A stretch of DNA of 64,000 nucleotides from Phytohabitans sp036906915 (lineage in GTDB: Bacteria; Actinomycetota; Actinomycetes; Mycobacteriales; Micromonosporaceae). Of the stretch, positions 32,697-41,649 are shown one piece after another; positions within the stretch are counted from its first letter, which is position 1, and every line of letters starts with the position of its first letter. The DNA is taken from positions 1 through 64,000 of the forward strand of contig NZ_JBAKHX010000024.1 of the NCBI RefSeq assembly GCF_036906915.1, in the 5' to 3' direction. The notes below the pieces were generated by a model. That model saw nothing but the letters and a program-made list of their open reading frames with translations, had not been told where the DNA came from and searched no databases. Both the position numbers and the translations under genes were made by a program.

Positions 32697-34340
32697 ATGG
32701 AAGTGACTCGGCCTGCGGAAGTCAGTAGGCGGAGCCTGCTACGCGTCACCGCTGTGGGAGCGGGAGCGGCAGTCGCCAGCGGGGTACTGGGTCGGGAACA
32801 GGCGCTCGCCTCGTACGGCGTGGTGCCCAGCCTGGCGGGCAAGACGGCGATCGTCATCGGCAGCGGGTTCGGCGGTGCGGTGGCGGCGTACCGGCTCGGT
32901 CAGGCCGGTCTCGTCACGACCGTCCTGGAGCGCGGCCGGCGGTGGGACGTCGACGGCTCCGGCAACACGTTCTGCACCGTGACCAACCCGGACTGGCGGT
33001 GCGCGTGGTTCAGCGACCGGCCACCGCTCGGCCTCGACACCACCAAGCGCGTCGAACGCCGCGCCGGGCTCATCGCCACCCACGCCGGCGACGGCATCAA
33101 GGTGCTCAGCGGCTCCGGTGTGGGCGGTGGGTCGCTCGTCATCGGCGCGTTCCTGCCGCAGCCCCGCCGCGCCGACTGGCTCAAGGTGTACCCGCTGAGC
33201 GTCGACTACTCCGAGATGGACAGCGTGTACTGGCCGCGCGCCCGGCAGAACCTGCGCGCCGCCACCATCCCGACGGACGTGCAGAACGCGTCGTCGTTCG
33301 CCGCCGCACGGGCCTGGCTGGGGTACATCGCGGAGTTCGGGCAGAACCCGGTGCAGATACCGTTCGCGGTCGACTGGGACGTGATCCGAGCCGAGCTGGC
33401 CGGGCGGGCCCCCGCCTGCCACACGATCGGCGAAGGGCCGTTCGGCAGCAACTCCGGCGCCAAGAACAGCGTCGACCGCAATTACCTGCGGTGGGCGACC
33501 GCCACCGGCAACGTCAGCGTGCTACCGCTACACGAGGTGACCGAGGTGCGCGAGGTGTCCGGGCAGGACAGGTTCGAGGTGGCGTGCAAGCAGATCGACG
33601 AGTACGGCACCGTGCTGGCCACCAAGACCCTCGCCTGCGACTATCTCTTCCTGGCCGCCGGCTCAGTAGGCACCACCTCGTTGCTGGTGGCCTCACGACA
33701 ACGGGGCAAGCTGCCGCGCCTGACCAACGCGCGGGTCGGCAAGGGCTGGGGCAACAACGGCGACTTCCTCGTCGCGCGCCTCAACCTGCGCAAGAACGTC
33801 GGGTCCGCGCAGGGCGGTCCGGGCAACGTCAAGTTCATCGACGACGCCAACCCGTACGCGACCGCCTCGATGGCGTGGGAGAGCGCGCCCGTCCCGGCGT
33901 GGCTCGGGCAGACTACCGCGCACCTCGTGACGAGCATCGCGTCCGAGCGCGGCGAGATCCGGTACGACGCGGCGACCGGGGCGGGCAAGGTGTACTGGCC
34001 GTACGGGGTGATGGAGACGTCATCGGAGAAGGCCGGGCGCGACCTGGTGACGCGGCTGTGGTGGCGCACGGAGGGCCGGTACGGGTATCTGTTCAACGGC
34101 CTGCCCGACTACGACCGCGGCACGGGCATGGGGCTGGGATCGGCGAACACCTGGCATCCGCTGGGTGGCATGGTCATGGGCCAGGCCACCGACTTCGCCG
34201 GCAAGGTCGCCGGGTACTCGAACCTGTTCTGCGTGGACGGCTCGGTCCTGCCCGGCTCGGCGGCCCTGGCCAATCCCGCCCTGACCATCACCGCGAACGC
34301 CGAACGCTGCCTCGACGAGTTCGTAGCGTCCCACGCGTGA
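32697..34340 (+). CDS. choD: Secreted cholesterol oxidase (GMC family)
   Basis: A 547-residue flavoenzyme that oxidises the 3-beta-hydroxyl of sterols and isomerises the double bond to a 4-en-3-one. Residues 10-16 are SRRSLLR followed by a hydrophobic stretch, a Tat signal, so the enzyme is exported. GSGFGGAVAAYRLG binds FAD, SGSGVGGGS follows at about 138, TWHPLGGM carries the catalytic His, and NPALTITANAERC the conserved Asn. Size and motifs agree with Streptomyces ChoA/ChoM enzymes. ATG 32697 follows GAAAGGGG. A hairpin separates it from convergent cyp125. Confidence 0.9.
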   Translation: MEVTRPAEVSRRSLLRVTAVGAGAAVASGVLGREQALASYGVVPSLAGKTAIVIGSGFGGAVAAYRLGQAGLVTTVLERGRRWDVDGSGNTFCTVTNPDWRCAWFSDRPPLGLDTTKRVERRAGLIATHAGDGIKVLSGSGVGGGSLVIGAFLPQPRRADWLKVYPLSVDYSEMDSVYWPRARQNLRAATIPTDVQNASSFAAARAWLGYIAEFGQNPVQIPFAVDWDVIRAELAGRAPACHTIGEGPFGSNSGAKNSVDRNYLRWATATGNVSVLPLHEVTEVREVSGQDRFEVACKQIDEYGTVLATKTLACDYLFLAAGSVGTTSLLVASRQRGKLPRLTNARVGKGWGNNGDFLVARLNLRKNVGSAQGGPGNVKFIDDANPYATASMAWESAPVPAWLGQTTAHLVTSIASERGEIRYDAATGAGKVYWPYGVMETSSEKAGRDLVTRLWWRTEGRYGYLFNGLPDYDRGTGMGLGSANTWHPLGGMVMGQATDFAGKVAGYSNLFCVDGSVLPGSAALANPALTITANAERCLDEFVASHA

Positions 34341-34342
34341 CT

Positions 34343-34375
34343 CCGCGCGGCCGCGGGCGGGGCGCGGCCGCGCGG
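34343..34375. terminator. Bidirectional terminator between cholesterol oxidase and cyp125 genes
   Basis: CCGCGCGGCCGC (34343-34354) and GCGGCCGCGCGG (34364-34375) form a perfect 12-bp stem with a 9-nt loop, in the 43-nt gap between convergent genes. Confidence 0.75.
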
Positions 34376-34383
34376 AACGCGCG

Positions 34384-35613
34384 TTACGCGTACTGGACGC
34401 GCAGCTCCTTGATGCCGTTGAGCCAGCCCGAGCGCAAGCGTTGGGCGCCTTCGAGCCGGCGGATGTCGGGCATCTGGTCGGCGATCGCGTTGAAGATCAG
34501 CTCGATCTCCAGGCGGGCGAGGTTGGCGCCCAGGCAGTAGTGCGCGCCGCTGCCGCCGAACCCCAGGTGCGGGTTGGGGCTGCGGTTGACGTCGAACCGA
34601 TGCGGCTCCTCGAACACCTCGTCGTCGAAGTTCGCCGAGCCGTAGAAGATCGCCACCCGTTGCCCGGCCTTGATGTCCTGCCCGCCGAGCTGGGTGTCCC
34701 TGGTCGCGGTGCGCTGGAAGACGTTCACCGGCGTGCCCCACCGGATGATTTCGTCGACCGCCGTCCTGGGGCGGGTCGCCTTGTACAGCTCCCACTGGTC
34801 GGGGTGGTCGAGGAACGCGTTCATCCCGTGCGAGATCGCGTTGCGGGTGGTCTCGTTGCCGGCGACGGCCAGCATCAGCACGAAGAACCCGAACTCGTCC
34901 GACGACAGCTGCCCGCCATCGATCTCAGCATTGACGAGCTTGGTGACGATGTCGTCGCGCGGCTCCTGCTGGCGCTGTTCGGCGAGCTTCATCGCGTACG
35001 CGAGCAGCTCGGTCGCCGCCACCAGCGGGTCGGTGCCGCTGTACTCCGGGTCGTCGTACCCGATCATGTCGTTGGACCAGTCGAAGATCTGCCGCCGGTC
35101 CTCCTGCGGAATGCCGAGCAGCTCGGCGATCGCCTGCAGCGGCAGCTCGCAGGCGATGTCGGTGACGAAGTCGCCGCTGCCTCGCGCGGTGGCCTCGCGC
35201 ACGATCCGCTCGGAGCGGTCGGCGAGCGCGGCGCGCAGCGCGTTGATGGCGCGCGGGGTGAAGCCGCGCGAGACGATCGCGCGCAGCTGGGTGTGGTGCG
35301 GCGGGTCGATGTTGAGCATGACGAACCGCTGCATCTCGATCTGGTCGCGGGTGGTGCCTTCGCGGAAGCGCACGATGGCGGTGTTCTCCCAGGAGGAGTA
35401 CGTCTCGCTGTCGCGCGACACCTCCATGACGTCGGCGTGCCGGGTCACCACCCAGTAGCCGTCGTCGTCGAAGCCCGCGCTGCCGTGGCGTTGACTGTTC
35501 CACCAGACAGGGGCGGTGCGCCGCAGCTCGGCGAACTCCTCGTGCGGTATCCGTTGGTGCAGCACGTCGGGGTCGGTGAAGTCGAATCCTGGGGGAATGC
35601 GCGGGTCGCCCAC
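34384..35613 (-). CDS. cyp125: Steroid C26-monooxygenase CYP125
   Basis: A 409-residue cytochrome P450. The heme ligand is Cys360 in FGGSGAHYCLGANLA, the I-helix reads AVAGNETTRN, and DEIIRW is the ExxR helix. The start PPGFDFTDPDVLHQRIP and FVMLNIDPPHHTQLR are as in CYP125A1. The enzyme oxidises the C26 methyl of the sterol side chain stepwise. It is divergent from fadA5 as in M. tuberculosis (Rv3545c/Rv3546), with two KstR-like sites between them. Confidence 0.92.
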   Translation of the reverse strand: MGDPRIPPGFDFTDPDVLHQRIPHEEFAELRRTAPVWWNSQRHGSAGFDDDGYWVVTRHADVMEVSRDSETYSSWENTAIVRFREGTTRDQIEMQRFVMLNIDPPHHTQLRAIVSRGFTPRAINALRAALADRSERIVREATARGSGDFVTDIACELPLQAIAELLGIPQEDRRQIFDWSNDMIGYDDPEYSGTDPLVAATELLAYAMKLAEQRQQEPRDDIVTKLVNAEIDGGQLSSDEFGFFVLMLAVAGNETTRNAISHGMNAFLDHPDQWELYKATRPRTAVDEIIRWGTPVNVFQRTATRDTQLGGQDIKAGQRVAIFYGSANFDDEVFEEPHRFDVNRSPNPHLGFGGSGAHYCLGANLARLEIELIFNAIADQMPDIRRLEGAQRLRSGWLNGIKELRVQYA

Positions 35614-35641
35614 GGCTGCTCCTACAGAAGGAGGTCGCTAC

Positions 35642-35655
35642 AGAAACAGGTTCTA
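35642..35655. promoter_or_regulatory. KstR operator near cyp125
   Basis: AGAAACAGGTTCTA matches seven of eight conserved KstR positions (first base A instead of T), 28 nt upstream of the cyp125 start. Confidence 0.6.
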
Positions 35656-35708
35656 GTCTCATTCAAGCACAGGAAGTCTCGCGCTTGAAGCGGCTGCATG
35701 CTAAATAT

Positions 35709-35722
35709 AAGAACGCGTTCTA
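35709..35722. promoter_or_regulatory. KstR operator near fadA5
   Basis: AAGAACGCGTTCTA matches seven of eight conserved KstR positions (first base A instead of T) and is otherwise a perfect palindrome core, 17 nt upstream of the fadA5 GTG. Confidence 0.7.
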
Positions 35723-35739
35723 GCATGAGGAGGCGTCGG

Positions 35740-36903
35740 GTGGGCACACCGGTGATCGTCGAGGCGGCGCGGACGCCGATCGGCAAGCGCGCCGGGTGGC
35801 TGTCCGGCCTGCACGCGGCCGAGTTGCTCGGCGCCGCACAGCGCGGCCTGCTGGAGCGCGCCGGCGTCGACCCGGCCGTCGTCGAGCAGGTCATGGGCGG
35901 CTGCGTCACGCAGGGCGGCGAGCAGTCCAACAACATCACGCGCACCGCGTGGCTGCACGCCGGCCTGCCATACCAGGCCGGTTGCCTGACGCTCGACGCG
36001 CAGTGCGGCTCCGCGCAGCAGGCCGCCCACCTGGTCGCGGGGTTGATCTCCGCCGGCGCGATCGAGGTCGGCGTCGCGTGCGGCGTCGAGTCCATGAGCC
36101 GGGTACCGCTACGCGCGAACCTGGGTGTCGATGCCGGCATGCCACGCCCCGCGTCGTGGGATGTCGACCTGCCCAACCAGTACGTGGCCGCCGAGCGGAT
36201 CGCCGCGCGGCGCGGGCTGTCGCGTGAGGACGTCGACGCCTTCGGGGCACGCTCGCAGGTGAACGCCGCCCGCGCCTGGGCGGCCGGGCACTTCGACCGC
36301 GAGGTGCTGGCCGTGCCGGCGCCGGTGCTCGACGCCGACGGCCAGCCGACCGGGGAGACCCGCACTGTCACCCGCGACCAAGGGCTGCGCGAGACCACTG
36401 TGGAGGGACTGGCTCGGCTCAAGCCGGTCGTCGACGGCGGCCTGCACACGGCCGGTACCTCGTCGCAGATCTCGGACGGCGCCGCCGCCGTGCTGATCGC
36501 CGACGCCGATCGCGCGCGGGCACTTGGCCTGCGGCCGCGGGCCCGGATCGTCGCGCAGTGCCTGGTCGGCGCGGAGCCCTACTACCACCTCGACGGGCCG
36601 GTGGCCGCGACCGAACGGGTGCTGGCGCGCGCGGGCATGAAGATCGACGACGTCGACCTGTTCGAGGTGAACGAGGCGTTCGCCGCCGTGGTGCTCTCGT
36701 GGCTGGGCGCGCACCGCCCGGACCCCGACCGGGTCAACGTGAACGGCGGCGCCATCGCGCTCGGCCACCCGGTGGGCAGCACCGGCGCGCGGCTCATCAC
36801 GACGGCACTGCACGAACTGGAGCGCACCGACCGGAGCACCGCGCTGGTCACCATGTGCGCCGGCGGCGCGATGTCGACGGCGACCATCATCGAGCGGTTG
36901 TGA
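35740..36903 (+). CDS. fadA5: Steroid side-chain thiolase FadA5
   Basis: A 387-residue thiolase highly similar to mycobacterial FadA5: VGTPVIVEAARTPIGKR at the start, Cys89 in DAQCGSAQQA, HTAGTSSQISDGAAAVL, VGAEPYYHLDGPV, GGAIALGHPVGSTG and TMCAGGAMST. FadA5 thiolyses 3-oxo side-chain CoA esters to release acetyl- or propionyl-CoA. I chose GTG 35740, preceded by AGGAGG at 7-nt spacing and matching the family start; an upstream in-frame ATG at 35698 lies before the operator. Confidence 0.92.
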   Translation: MGTPVIVEAARTPIGKRAGWLSGLHAAELLGAAQRGLLERAGVDPAVVEQVMGGCVTQGGEQSNNITRTAWLHAGLPYQAGCLTLDAQCGSAQQAAHLVAGLISAGAIEVGVACGVESMSRVPLRANLGVDAGMPRPASWDVDLPNQYVAAERIAARRGLSREDVDAFGARSQVNAARAWAAGHFDREVLAVPAPVLDADGQPTGETRTVTRDQGLRETTVEGLARLKPVVDGGLHTAGTSSQISDGAAAVLIADADRARALGLRPRARIVAQCLVGAEPYYHLDGPVAATERVLARAGMKIDDVDLFEVNEAFAAVVLSWLGAHRPDPDRVNVNGGAIALGHPVGSTGARLITTALHELERTDRSTALVTMCAGGAMSTATIIERL

Positions 36904-36914
36904 GGAGTACGACG

Positions 36915-37100
36915 ATGCGAACGTTCAGGGCGCTGGTGGTCGGGGCGGTGGTGGGCGTGCTGCTCGCGGTGTTCGGCGTGGCCGCGCTCGCGAGCGCGCT
37001 CGACCCGTCGGCCGACGAGGTCTGGCGCCAAGTGTCCTCGGAGGACGCCGAGAGCGGTCAAAGCAGTGACGCGCCACCGGCATTCTACGGCGAGCGCTGA
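36915..37100 (+). CDS. Small single-pass membrane protein of the fadA5 operon
   Basis: A 61-residue protein with one transmembrane helix (about residues 7-28, ALVVGAVVGVLLAVFGVAAL) and a short acidic tail ending APPAFYGER. ATG 36915 lies 11 nt after the fadA5 stop with GAGGAG before it. It has no cysteine or enzyme motif. Its place between fadA5 and a DUF3068 membrane protein suggests a joint function at the membrane, perhaps in sterol uptake. The function is unknown. Confidence 0.65.
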   Translation: MRTFRALVVGAVVGVLLAVFGVAALASALDPSADEVWRQVSSEDAESGQSSDAPPAFYGER

Positions 37101-37133
37101 CATACGGCGAGCGTTGACATAGAGGAGCGGACG

Positions 37134-38165
37134 ATGATGAAGCGGGTCGTGGGCTCGGTGCTTTTCGGCGCCGGGCTGTTCCTGGTGGTGCTCGCGGTGG
37201 CGCTCGCCTTCGTCGTCACGCCGCGGGTGAGCAAGATGCCGCTCGACCTTGAGCCGCCGGACACCGTGCTGAGCGCGCCGAACGCGACGTTCGTGCAGGC
37301 GAAGCGGACGGGCGACGAGCTCGAGATCGGCGTGCAGCGCGGCGATCTGACCGCCATCAACGGCATCAAGCCGGACGTCGAGGCGGCCGCGAAGCTGACC
37401 GGCGACCTCGCCGACAAGACCGTGGTGTGGACGGTGTACCAGGCCATCAAGCGCTCCGACAACGACGAGCTCATCAACGCGTCGCAGAGCCGGATCGCGA
37501 TGGACCGCGAGTCCGGTGCCGCGGTCGACTGGGACGGCCAGTGCTACACCGACGGCGACGGCGAACCGTGCGAACCTGGCAGCATCTCGTACGACGGCCA
37601 GCTCTACGCGTTCCCGTTCGGCACCGAGAAGAAGACGTACGAGTACTTCGACAGCACGCTGAAGCGGCCGCTGCCGATCCAGTACCAGGCCACCGAGAAG
37701 GTCGAGGGCCTGACGGTGTACAAGTTCGTGCAGGAGGTGCCCGAGCAGCGGGCCAACATGGACGCTGAGCTTGTCGACGGCCTGCTGGGCGTGTTCGCGC
37801 CGAACGCCACCGACGGCGAAATTCGATACCGCACGACCCGCACGCTGTGGGTCGAGCCGGTCACCGGCAGCATCGTCGACTACCAGGACGCGCAGCACCG
37901 CGAGCTGGTCGCCGACACCGGCGAGCGCACGGTCCTCATCGACGCGGTGTTCCGGTACACGCCGGAGACCCGCGGGACCATCGTGGACAAGGCGAGCGAC
38001 GGCCGGTCGATGCTGATGGCCATTGGCCGGTATGTGCCGATCGGGCTGGCGGTGCTGGGGCTGATCCTCATGGTGCTCGGTTACCTCGTGGCCCGCGGTG
38101 GCCGGGCGCCGGCCCGCGAGCCGGTCGCCGAGGCTGCCCCGCGACACGCCAGCAGCCCCGCCTAG
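37134..38165 (+). CDS. DUF3068 (PorA-like) membrane protein
   Basis: A 343-residue protein with an N-terminal membrane helix (about residues 5-28), a long extracytoplasmic region and a C-terminal helix (about residues 298-320, YVPIGLAVLGLILMVLGYLV). This is the layout of DUF3068/PorA-family proteins: two anchors and a beta-rich outer domain. CYTDGDGEPC near residue 140 could form an external disulfide. Two adjacent ATGs (37134, 37137) are possible starts. It belongs to the fadA5 transcript and overlaps the end of convergent ipdF by 4 nt. A role in handling or sensing sterols at the surface is possible but not shown. Confidence 0.75.
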   Translation: MMKRVVGSVLFGAGLFLVVLAVALAFVVTPRVSKMPLDLEPPDTVLSAPNATFVQAKRTGDELEIGVQRGDLTAINGIKPDVEAAAKLTGDLADKTVVWTVYQAIKRSDNDELINASQSRIAMDRESGAAVDWDGQCYTDGDGEPCEPGSISYDGQLYAFPFGTEKKTYEYFDSTLKRPLPIQYQATEKVEGLTVYKFVQEVPEQRANMDAELVDGLLGVFAPNATDGEIRYRTTRTLWVEPVTGSIVDYQDAQHRELVADTGERTVLIDAVFRYTPETRGTIVDKASDGRSMLMAIGRYVPIGLAVLGLILMVLGYLVARGGRAPAREPVAEAAPRHASSPA

Positions 38166-38914
38166 GCGTGCTGGCTGCTGACGGAGATGACCTCGCCGGT
38201 GAGGTAGGACGCCAGGTCGCTGGCGAGGAAGACCATCACGTTGGCCACCTCCCAGGGCTCGGCTGGCCGCCCGAACGCCTCCCGTGCCGCCAGCTGCGCC
38301 AGCAGTTCGTCGCTGGTCACCTTGGCCAGAAACGGGTGCATCGCGAGGCTGGGCGCGACCGCGTTGACCCGGATGCCATGCGCCGCGACGTCGAGCGCGG
38401 CGCACCGGGTGAACGCCATCACGCCCGCCTTGGCGGCCGCGTAGTGCGCCTGGCCAGCCTGCGCCCGCCAGCCAAGCACCGAGGCGTTGTTGACGACCGC
38501 TCCCCCACCGCCCTGCGCGACCATCTGGCGCAGCGCGGCCCGGGTGCACCGGAACGTGCCGGTGAGGGTCACGTCGAGCACCCGCGCCCACTCCTCGTCG
38601 GCCATCTCCACGACCGAGCGGGTGCCGCCCAGGCCGGCATTGTTGATCATCACGTCGAGGCGTCCACAGTGGTGGACCGTGGCGTCGACCAGCCGTTGCA
38701 CGGCCGCCTCGTCGGTGACGTCGCACGGCACGGCGAAGACCCGGTCGCCGTGCGCCTCCGCGAGCCGGTCACGGGTCTCGCCGAGGCGACGCTCGTGGTG
38801 GTCGCTGACCACCACGCGGGCGCCCTCCTCCAGGCACCGCCGCGCCGCCGCCGCCCCGATGCCGGTGCCTGCCGCGGCGGTCACCACCACGACCTTGTCC
38901 CGCAGAAGGCTCAT
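38162..38914 (-). CDS. ipdF: 5-hydroxy-HIC-CoA type dehydrogenase IpdF
   Basis: A 250-residue SDR nearly collinear with Rv3559c: VVVVTAAAGTGIGAAAAR, VVVSDHHERRLGET, NNAGLGG, NNASVLGWRAQ (Ser145), HYAAAKAG (Tyr158, Lys162) and LASDLASYLTGEVISVSSQ. IpdF oxidises the hydroxyl of the C/D-ring CoA intermediate to a ketone. The start ATG overlaps the fadE30 stop (ATGA), matching the fadE30-ipdF pair in mycobacteria. Confidence 0.9.
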   Translation of the reverse strand: MSLLRDKVVVVTAAAGTGIGAAAARRCLEEGARVVVSDHHERRLGETRDRLAEAHGDRVFAVPCDVTDEAAVQRLVDATVHHCGRLDVMINNAGLGGTRSVVEMADEEWARVLDVTLTGTFRCTRAALRQMVAQGGGGAVVNNASVLGWRAQAGQAHYAAAKAGVMAFTRCAALDVAAHGIRVNAVAPSLAMHPFLAKVTSDELLAQLAAREAFGRPAEPWEVANVMVFLASDLASYLTGEVISVSSQHA

Positions 38915-40053
38915 CGGGGCAGCCCCAGTACCCGGGTGGCGATGATGTTTCGCTGTATCTCGTCGGAGCCACCGTAGATGGTGTCGGCGCGGCTGAAGAG
39001 AAAGAGGCGTTGCCACCGGTCGAGCTCGTCCGGACCGCCGCGCGCCAGGGTGCCGTCGGCGCCCAGCACGTCCATCGCCAGCTCGCCGAGGGCGCGGTGC
39101 CAGCCCGACCACAACAGCTTCACCACCGACGCGTCCTGGCTGGACGGTGCGCCGTCGATCGTGCGCAGCGTGTGGCTGCGCAACGCCGACAGGCCGACCC
39201 AGGCGCGCGCGATCCGCTCGCGGATGGCCGGGTCGCGCGCCGCCCCGGTCTCCCGGGCCAGGGCAATCACGCCGTCGAGCTCGCGCCGGAACCCGATCTG
39301 CTGCCCGATCGTCGAGGCGCCGCGCTCGAAGGCGAGGGTGCCCATCGCCACCCGCCACCCCTGGCCCACCTCGCCGACCACCATGTCGCGGGCGGTGCGC
39401 GCGCCGTCGAAGAAGACCTCGTTGAACTCGCAGTCACCGGTCAGCTGCCGGATCGGGCGCACGGTGACGCCCGGCTGGCGCATCGGCACGAGCAGATAGG
39501 ACAGTCCGGTGTGGCGGGACCCGCCCTCGGGCGGCGGCCCCGTGCGGGCCAGCACGAAGCACCAGTCGGCAACGTGGGCCAGCGACGTCCAGATCTTCTG
39601 CCCGTCCAGCACCCACTCGTCACCGTCGAGGCGGGCACGGGTCGACACCGCCGCCAGATCGGAGCCGGCGCCCGGCTCGGAGTACCCCTGGCACCACAGC
39701 TCCTCGACGGCGGCGATCCTCGGCAGGAAGCGGCGTCGCTGCTCCGGTGTGCCGAACGCGATCAGCGTCGGACCGACCAGGGTCTCCCCGATGTGGTCCA
39801 CGCGTGCCGGCGCGTCCGCGCGGGCGTACTCCTCATGGAACGCCACCTGCGCGGCGAGCGGCACGCCGCGACCGCCGTGCCCCGGCGGCCAGGCCAGGCA
39901 GGTCCATCCGGCGGCGGCCAGCCGCCGGCACCACGCGAGCCGTTCCGGAAACGCCTCGTGCTCCCGCCCCGGCCCGCCTGCGCCGCGCAGCGCGGGGTCG
40001 AGGTTGGCAGCCAGCCACTCCCGCACCTCGCGCCGGAAGCCTTGCATGTCCAC
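38911..40053 (-). CDS. fadE30: HIP-CoA pathway acyl-CoA dehydrogenase FadE30
   Basis: A 380-residue acyl-CoA dehydrogenase matching FadE30: GGPGREHEAFPERLAW, EYARADAPARVDHIGE, LWCQGYSEPGAGSDLA, CEFNEVFFD and RADTIYGGSDEIQRNIIA. It acts on the propionyl side chain of the HIP-CoA series. I chose GTG 40053, preceded by GGGAGG; ATG 40047 two codons later is an alternative. It is divergent from fadD3 with the KstR2 operator between them. Confidence 0.9.
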   Translation of the reverse strand: MDMQGFRREVREWLAANLDPALRGAGGPGREHEAFPERLAWCRRLAAAGWTCLAWPPGHGGRGVPLAAQVAFHEEYARADAPARVDHIGETLVGPTLIAFGTPEQRRRFLPRIAAVEELWCQGYSEPGAGSDLAAVSTRARLDGDEWVLDGQKIWTSLAHVADWCFVLARTGPPPEGGSRHTGLSYLLVPMRQPGVTVRPIRQLTGDCEFNEVFFDGARTARDMVVGEVGQGWRVAMGTLAFERGASTIGQQIGFRRELDGVIALARETGAARDPAIRERIARAWVGLSALRSHTLRTIDGAPSSQDASVVKLLWSGWHRALGELAMDVLGADGTLARGGPDELDRWQRLFLFSRADTIYGGSDEIQRNIIATRVLGLPR

Positions 40054-40089
40054 TGGCGCCACCTCCCGCACCGCGCGTAGGCTCACCCT

Positions 40090-40103
40090 ACCAAGCACTT
40101 GCT
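40090..40103. promoter_or_regulatory. KstR2 operator between fadE30 and fadD3
   Basis: ACCAAGCACTTGCT matches the KstR2 consensus AnCAAGnnCTTGnT at all ten conserved positions. It lies between divergent starts at 40053 and 40119, whose orthologues are KstR2 targets in mycobacteria. Confidence 0.9.
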
Positions 40104-40118
40104 TTGTAGGGAGGGTGC

Positions 40119-41648
40119 GTGACATTCACCATCCCGTCCGCCCTGATCGCCGCGGCGCGCGACCATGGCGACTGCCCCGCGCTGCTGCAGCTGGACGGGC
40201 CGCGACTGACCTATGTGGAGCTCCACGAACGGGTCCGCACCGTCGCCCGCGCGCTCATCGCCGCGGGGGTCGATGCCGGCGACCGGGTCGCCATCTGGAC
40301 GCCCAACACCCACCACTGGGTCGAGGCCGCGTTGGGCGCCAGCTACGCCGGCGCCACGCTCGTGCCCGTCAACACGCGCTTCACGGGCTACGAGGCGCTA
40401 GATCTGGTACGTCGCAGCGGCGCGCGCGCCATCGTGGTCGCTGACCTGTTTCTCGGCACGGACCGGCTGCGAGCGCTGCGCGAGGCCGCGGCCGGCGAGA
40501 GCGCCGCGCTACCGGACCTGATCCTTCGGGTACCGGTCGAGGGCGGCACCACCGACTGGGAAGCCCTTACCGAGCGCGCCGCTGCGGTGCCGGTCGCCGT
40601 GGCCGACGCCCGCGCGGCCGCAGTGACGCCCGATCAGCTCAGCGACATCCTCTTCACGTCCGGCACGACGGGGCGCAGCAAGGGGGTGATGAGCGCGCAC
40701 CGCCAGTCGCTCGCGGTGGCCGCCGCGTGGGCCGGAGCCGTCGGGCTCGCGAGCACCGACAGGTACCTCGTCGTGAATCCGTTCTTCCACAGCTTCGGCC
40801 TCAAGGCCGGCATCCTGTCGTCGCTGCTGACCGGCGCCGCCATCGTGCCGCAGGCGGTGTTCGACGTGCCGCACACCATGCGGCTGGTCCAGACCGAACG
40901 CATCACCGTGCTGCCCGGCGCGCCGACCGTCTACCAGAGCATCCTCGACCACCCCGAGCGCGAGAAGCACGACCTGTCGACGCTGCGGCTCGCGGTCACC
41001 GGCGCGGCCAGCGTGCCGTCCGTCCTCATCGAGCGGATGCGCGACGAGCTCGCCATCGACACGGTGCTGACCGGGTACGGGCTCACCGAGGCGGTGGTCG
41101 CCACCATGTGCCGCCCCGGCGACGACCCGCAGACCGTGGCCAGCACGTGCGGCGTGGCGGCCGCCGGCTGCGAGGTGCGCGTCGCCGACGACGGCGAGGT
41201 GCTGCTGCGCGGCCCGAACGTCATGCTCGGCTACCTCGACGACGCCGACGCGACCGCCGCCGCCATCGACGCGGACGGGTGGCTACACACCGGCGACATC
41301 GGCCGGCTCGACGAGCGCGGGTACCTCACCATCACCGACCGCCTCAAGGACATGTACATCTGCGGGGGCTTCAACGTGTACCCGGCCGAGGTGGAGCGGA
41401 CGCTCGCCCGGCTGCCCGGCGTGTCCGAGACCGCGGTCGTCGGAGTGCCCGACGCGCGCCTCGGTGAGGTGGGCCGGGCCTACGTGGTCACACGGCCCGG
41501 TCACGAGCTGTCGGCAGTGGACGTGCTGGAGTACTGCCGCAAGTGGATGGCCAACTACAAGGTGCCGCGCGAGGTCGAGTTCCGGTCGCAGTTGCCGCGC
41601 AACGCGTCCGGCAAGGTCCTCAAGTACCTGCTGCGGGAGGAGGGCTGA
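40119..41648 (+). CDS. fadD3: HIP-CoA ligase FadD3
   Basis: A 509-residue AMP-forming ligase with LFTSGTTGRSKGVMSAHRQ (ATP loop), GYGLTEAVVATMC, DRLKDMYICGGFNVYP and RNASGKVLKYLL (catalytic Lys). FadD3 activates HIP, the indane propionic acid left after rings A and B are removed, and so opens the KstR2-controlled pathway. The assignment follows from sequence type, size and the perfect KstR2 operator 15 nt upstream of the GTG start (GGGAGGG before it). Confidence 0.92.
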   Translation: MTFTIPSALIAAARDHGDCPALLQLDGPRLTYVELHERVRTVARALIAAGVDAGDRVAIWTPNTHHWVEAALGASYAGATLVPVNTRFTGYEALDLVRRSGARAIVVADLFLGTDRLRALREAAAGESAALPDLILRVPVEGGTTDWEALTERAAAVPVAVADARAAAVTPDQLSDILFTSGTTGRSKGVMSAHRQSLAVAAAWAGAVGLASTDRYLVVNPFFHSFGLKAGILSSLLTGAAIVPQAVFDVPHTMRLVQTERITVLPGAPTVYQSILDHPEREKHDLSTLRLAVTGAASVPSVLIERMRDELAIDTVLTGYGLTEAVVATMCRPGDDPQTVASTCGVAAAGCEVRVADDGEVLLRGPNVMLGYLDDADATAAAIDADGWLHTGDIGRLDERGYLTITDRLKDMYICGGFNVYPAEVERTLARLPGVSETAVVGVPDARLGEVGRAYVVTRPGHELSAVDVLEYCRKWMANYKVPREVEFRSQLPRNASGKVLKYLLREEG

Positions 41649-41649
41649 C

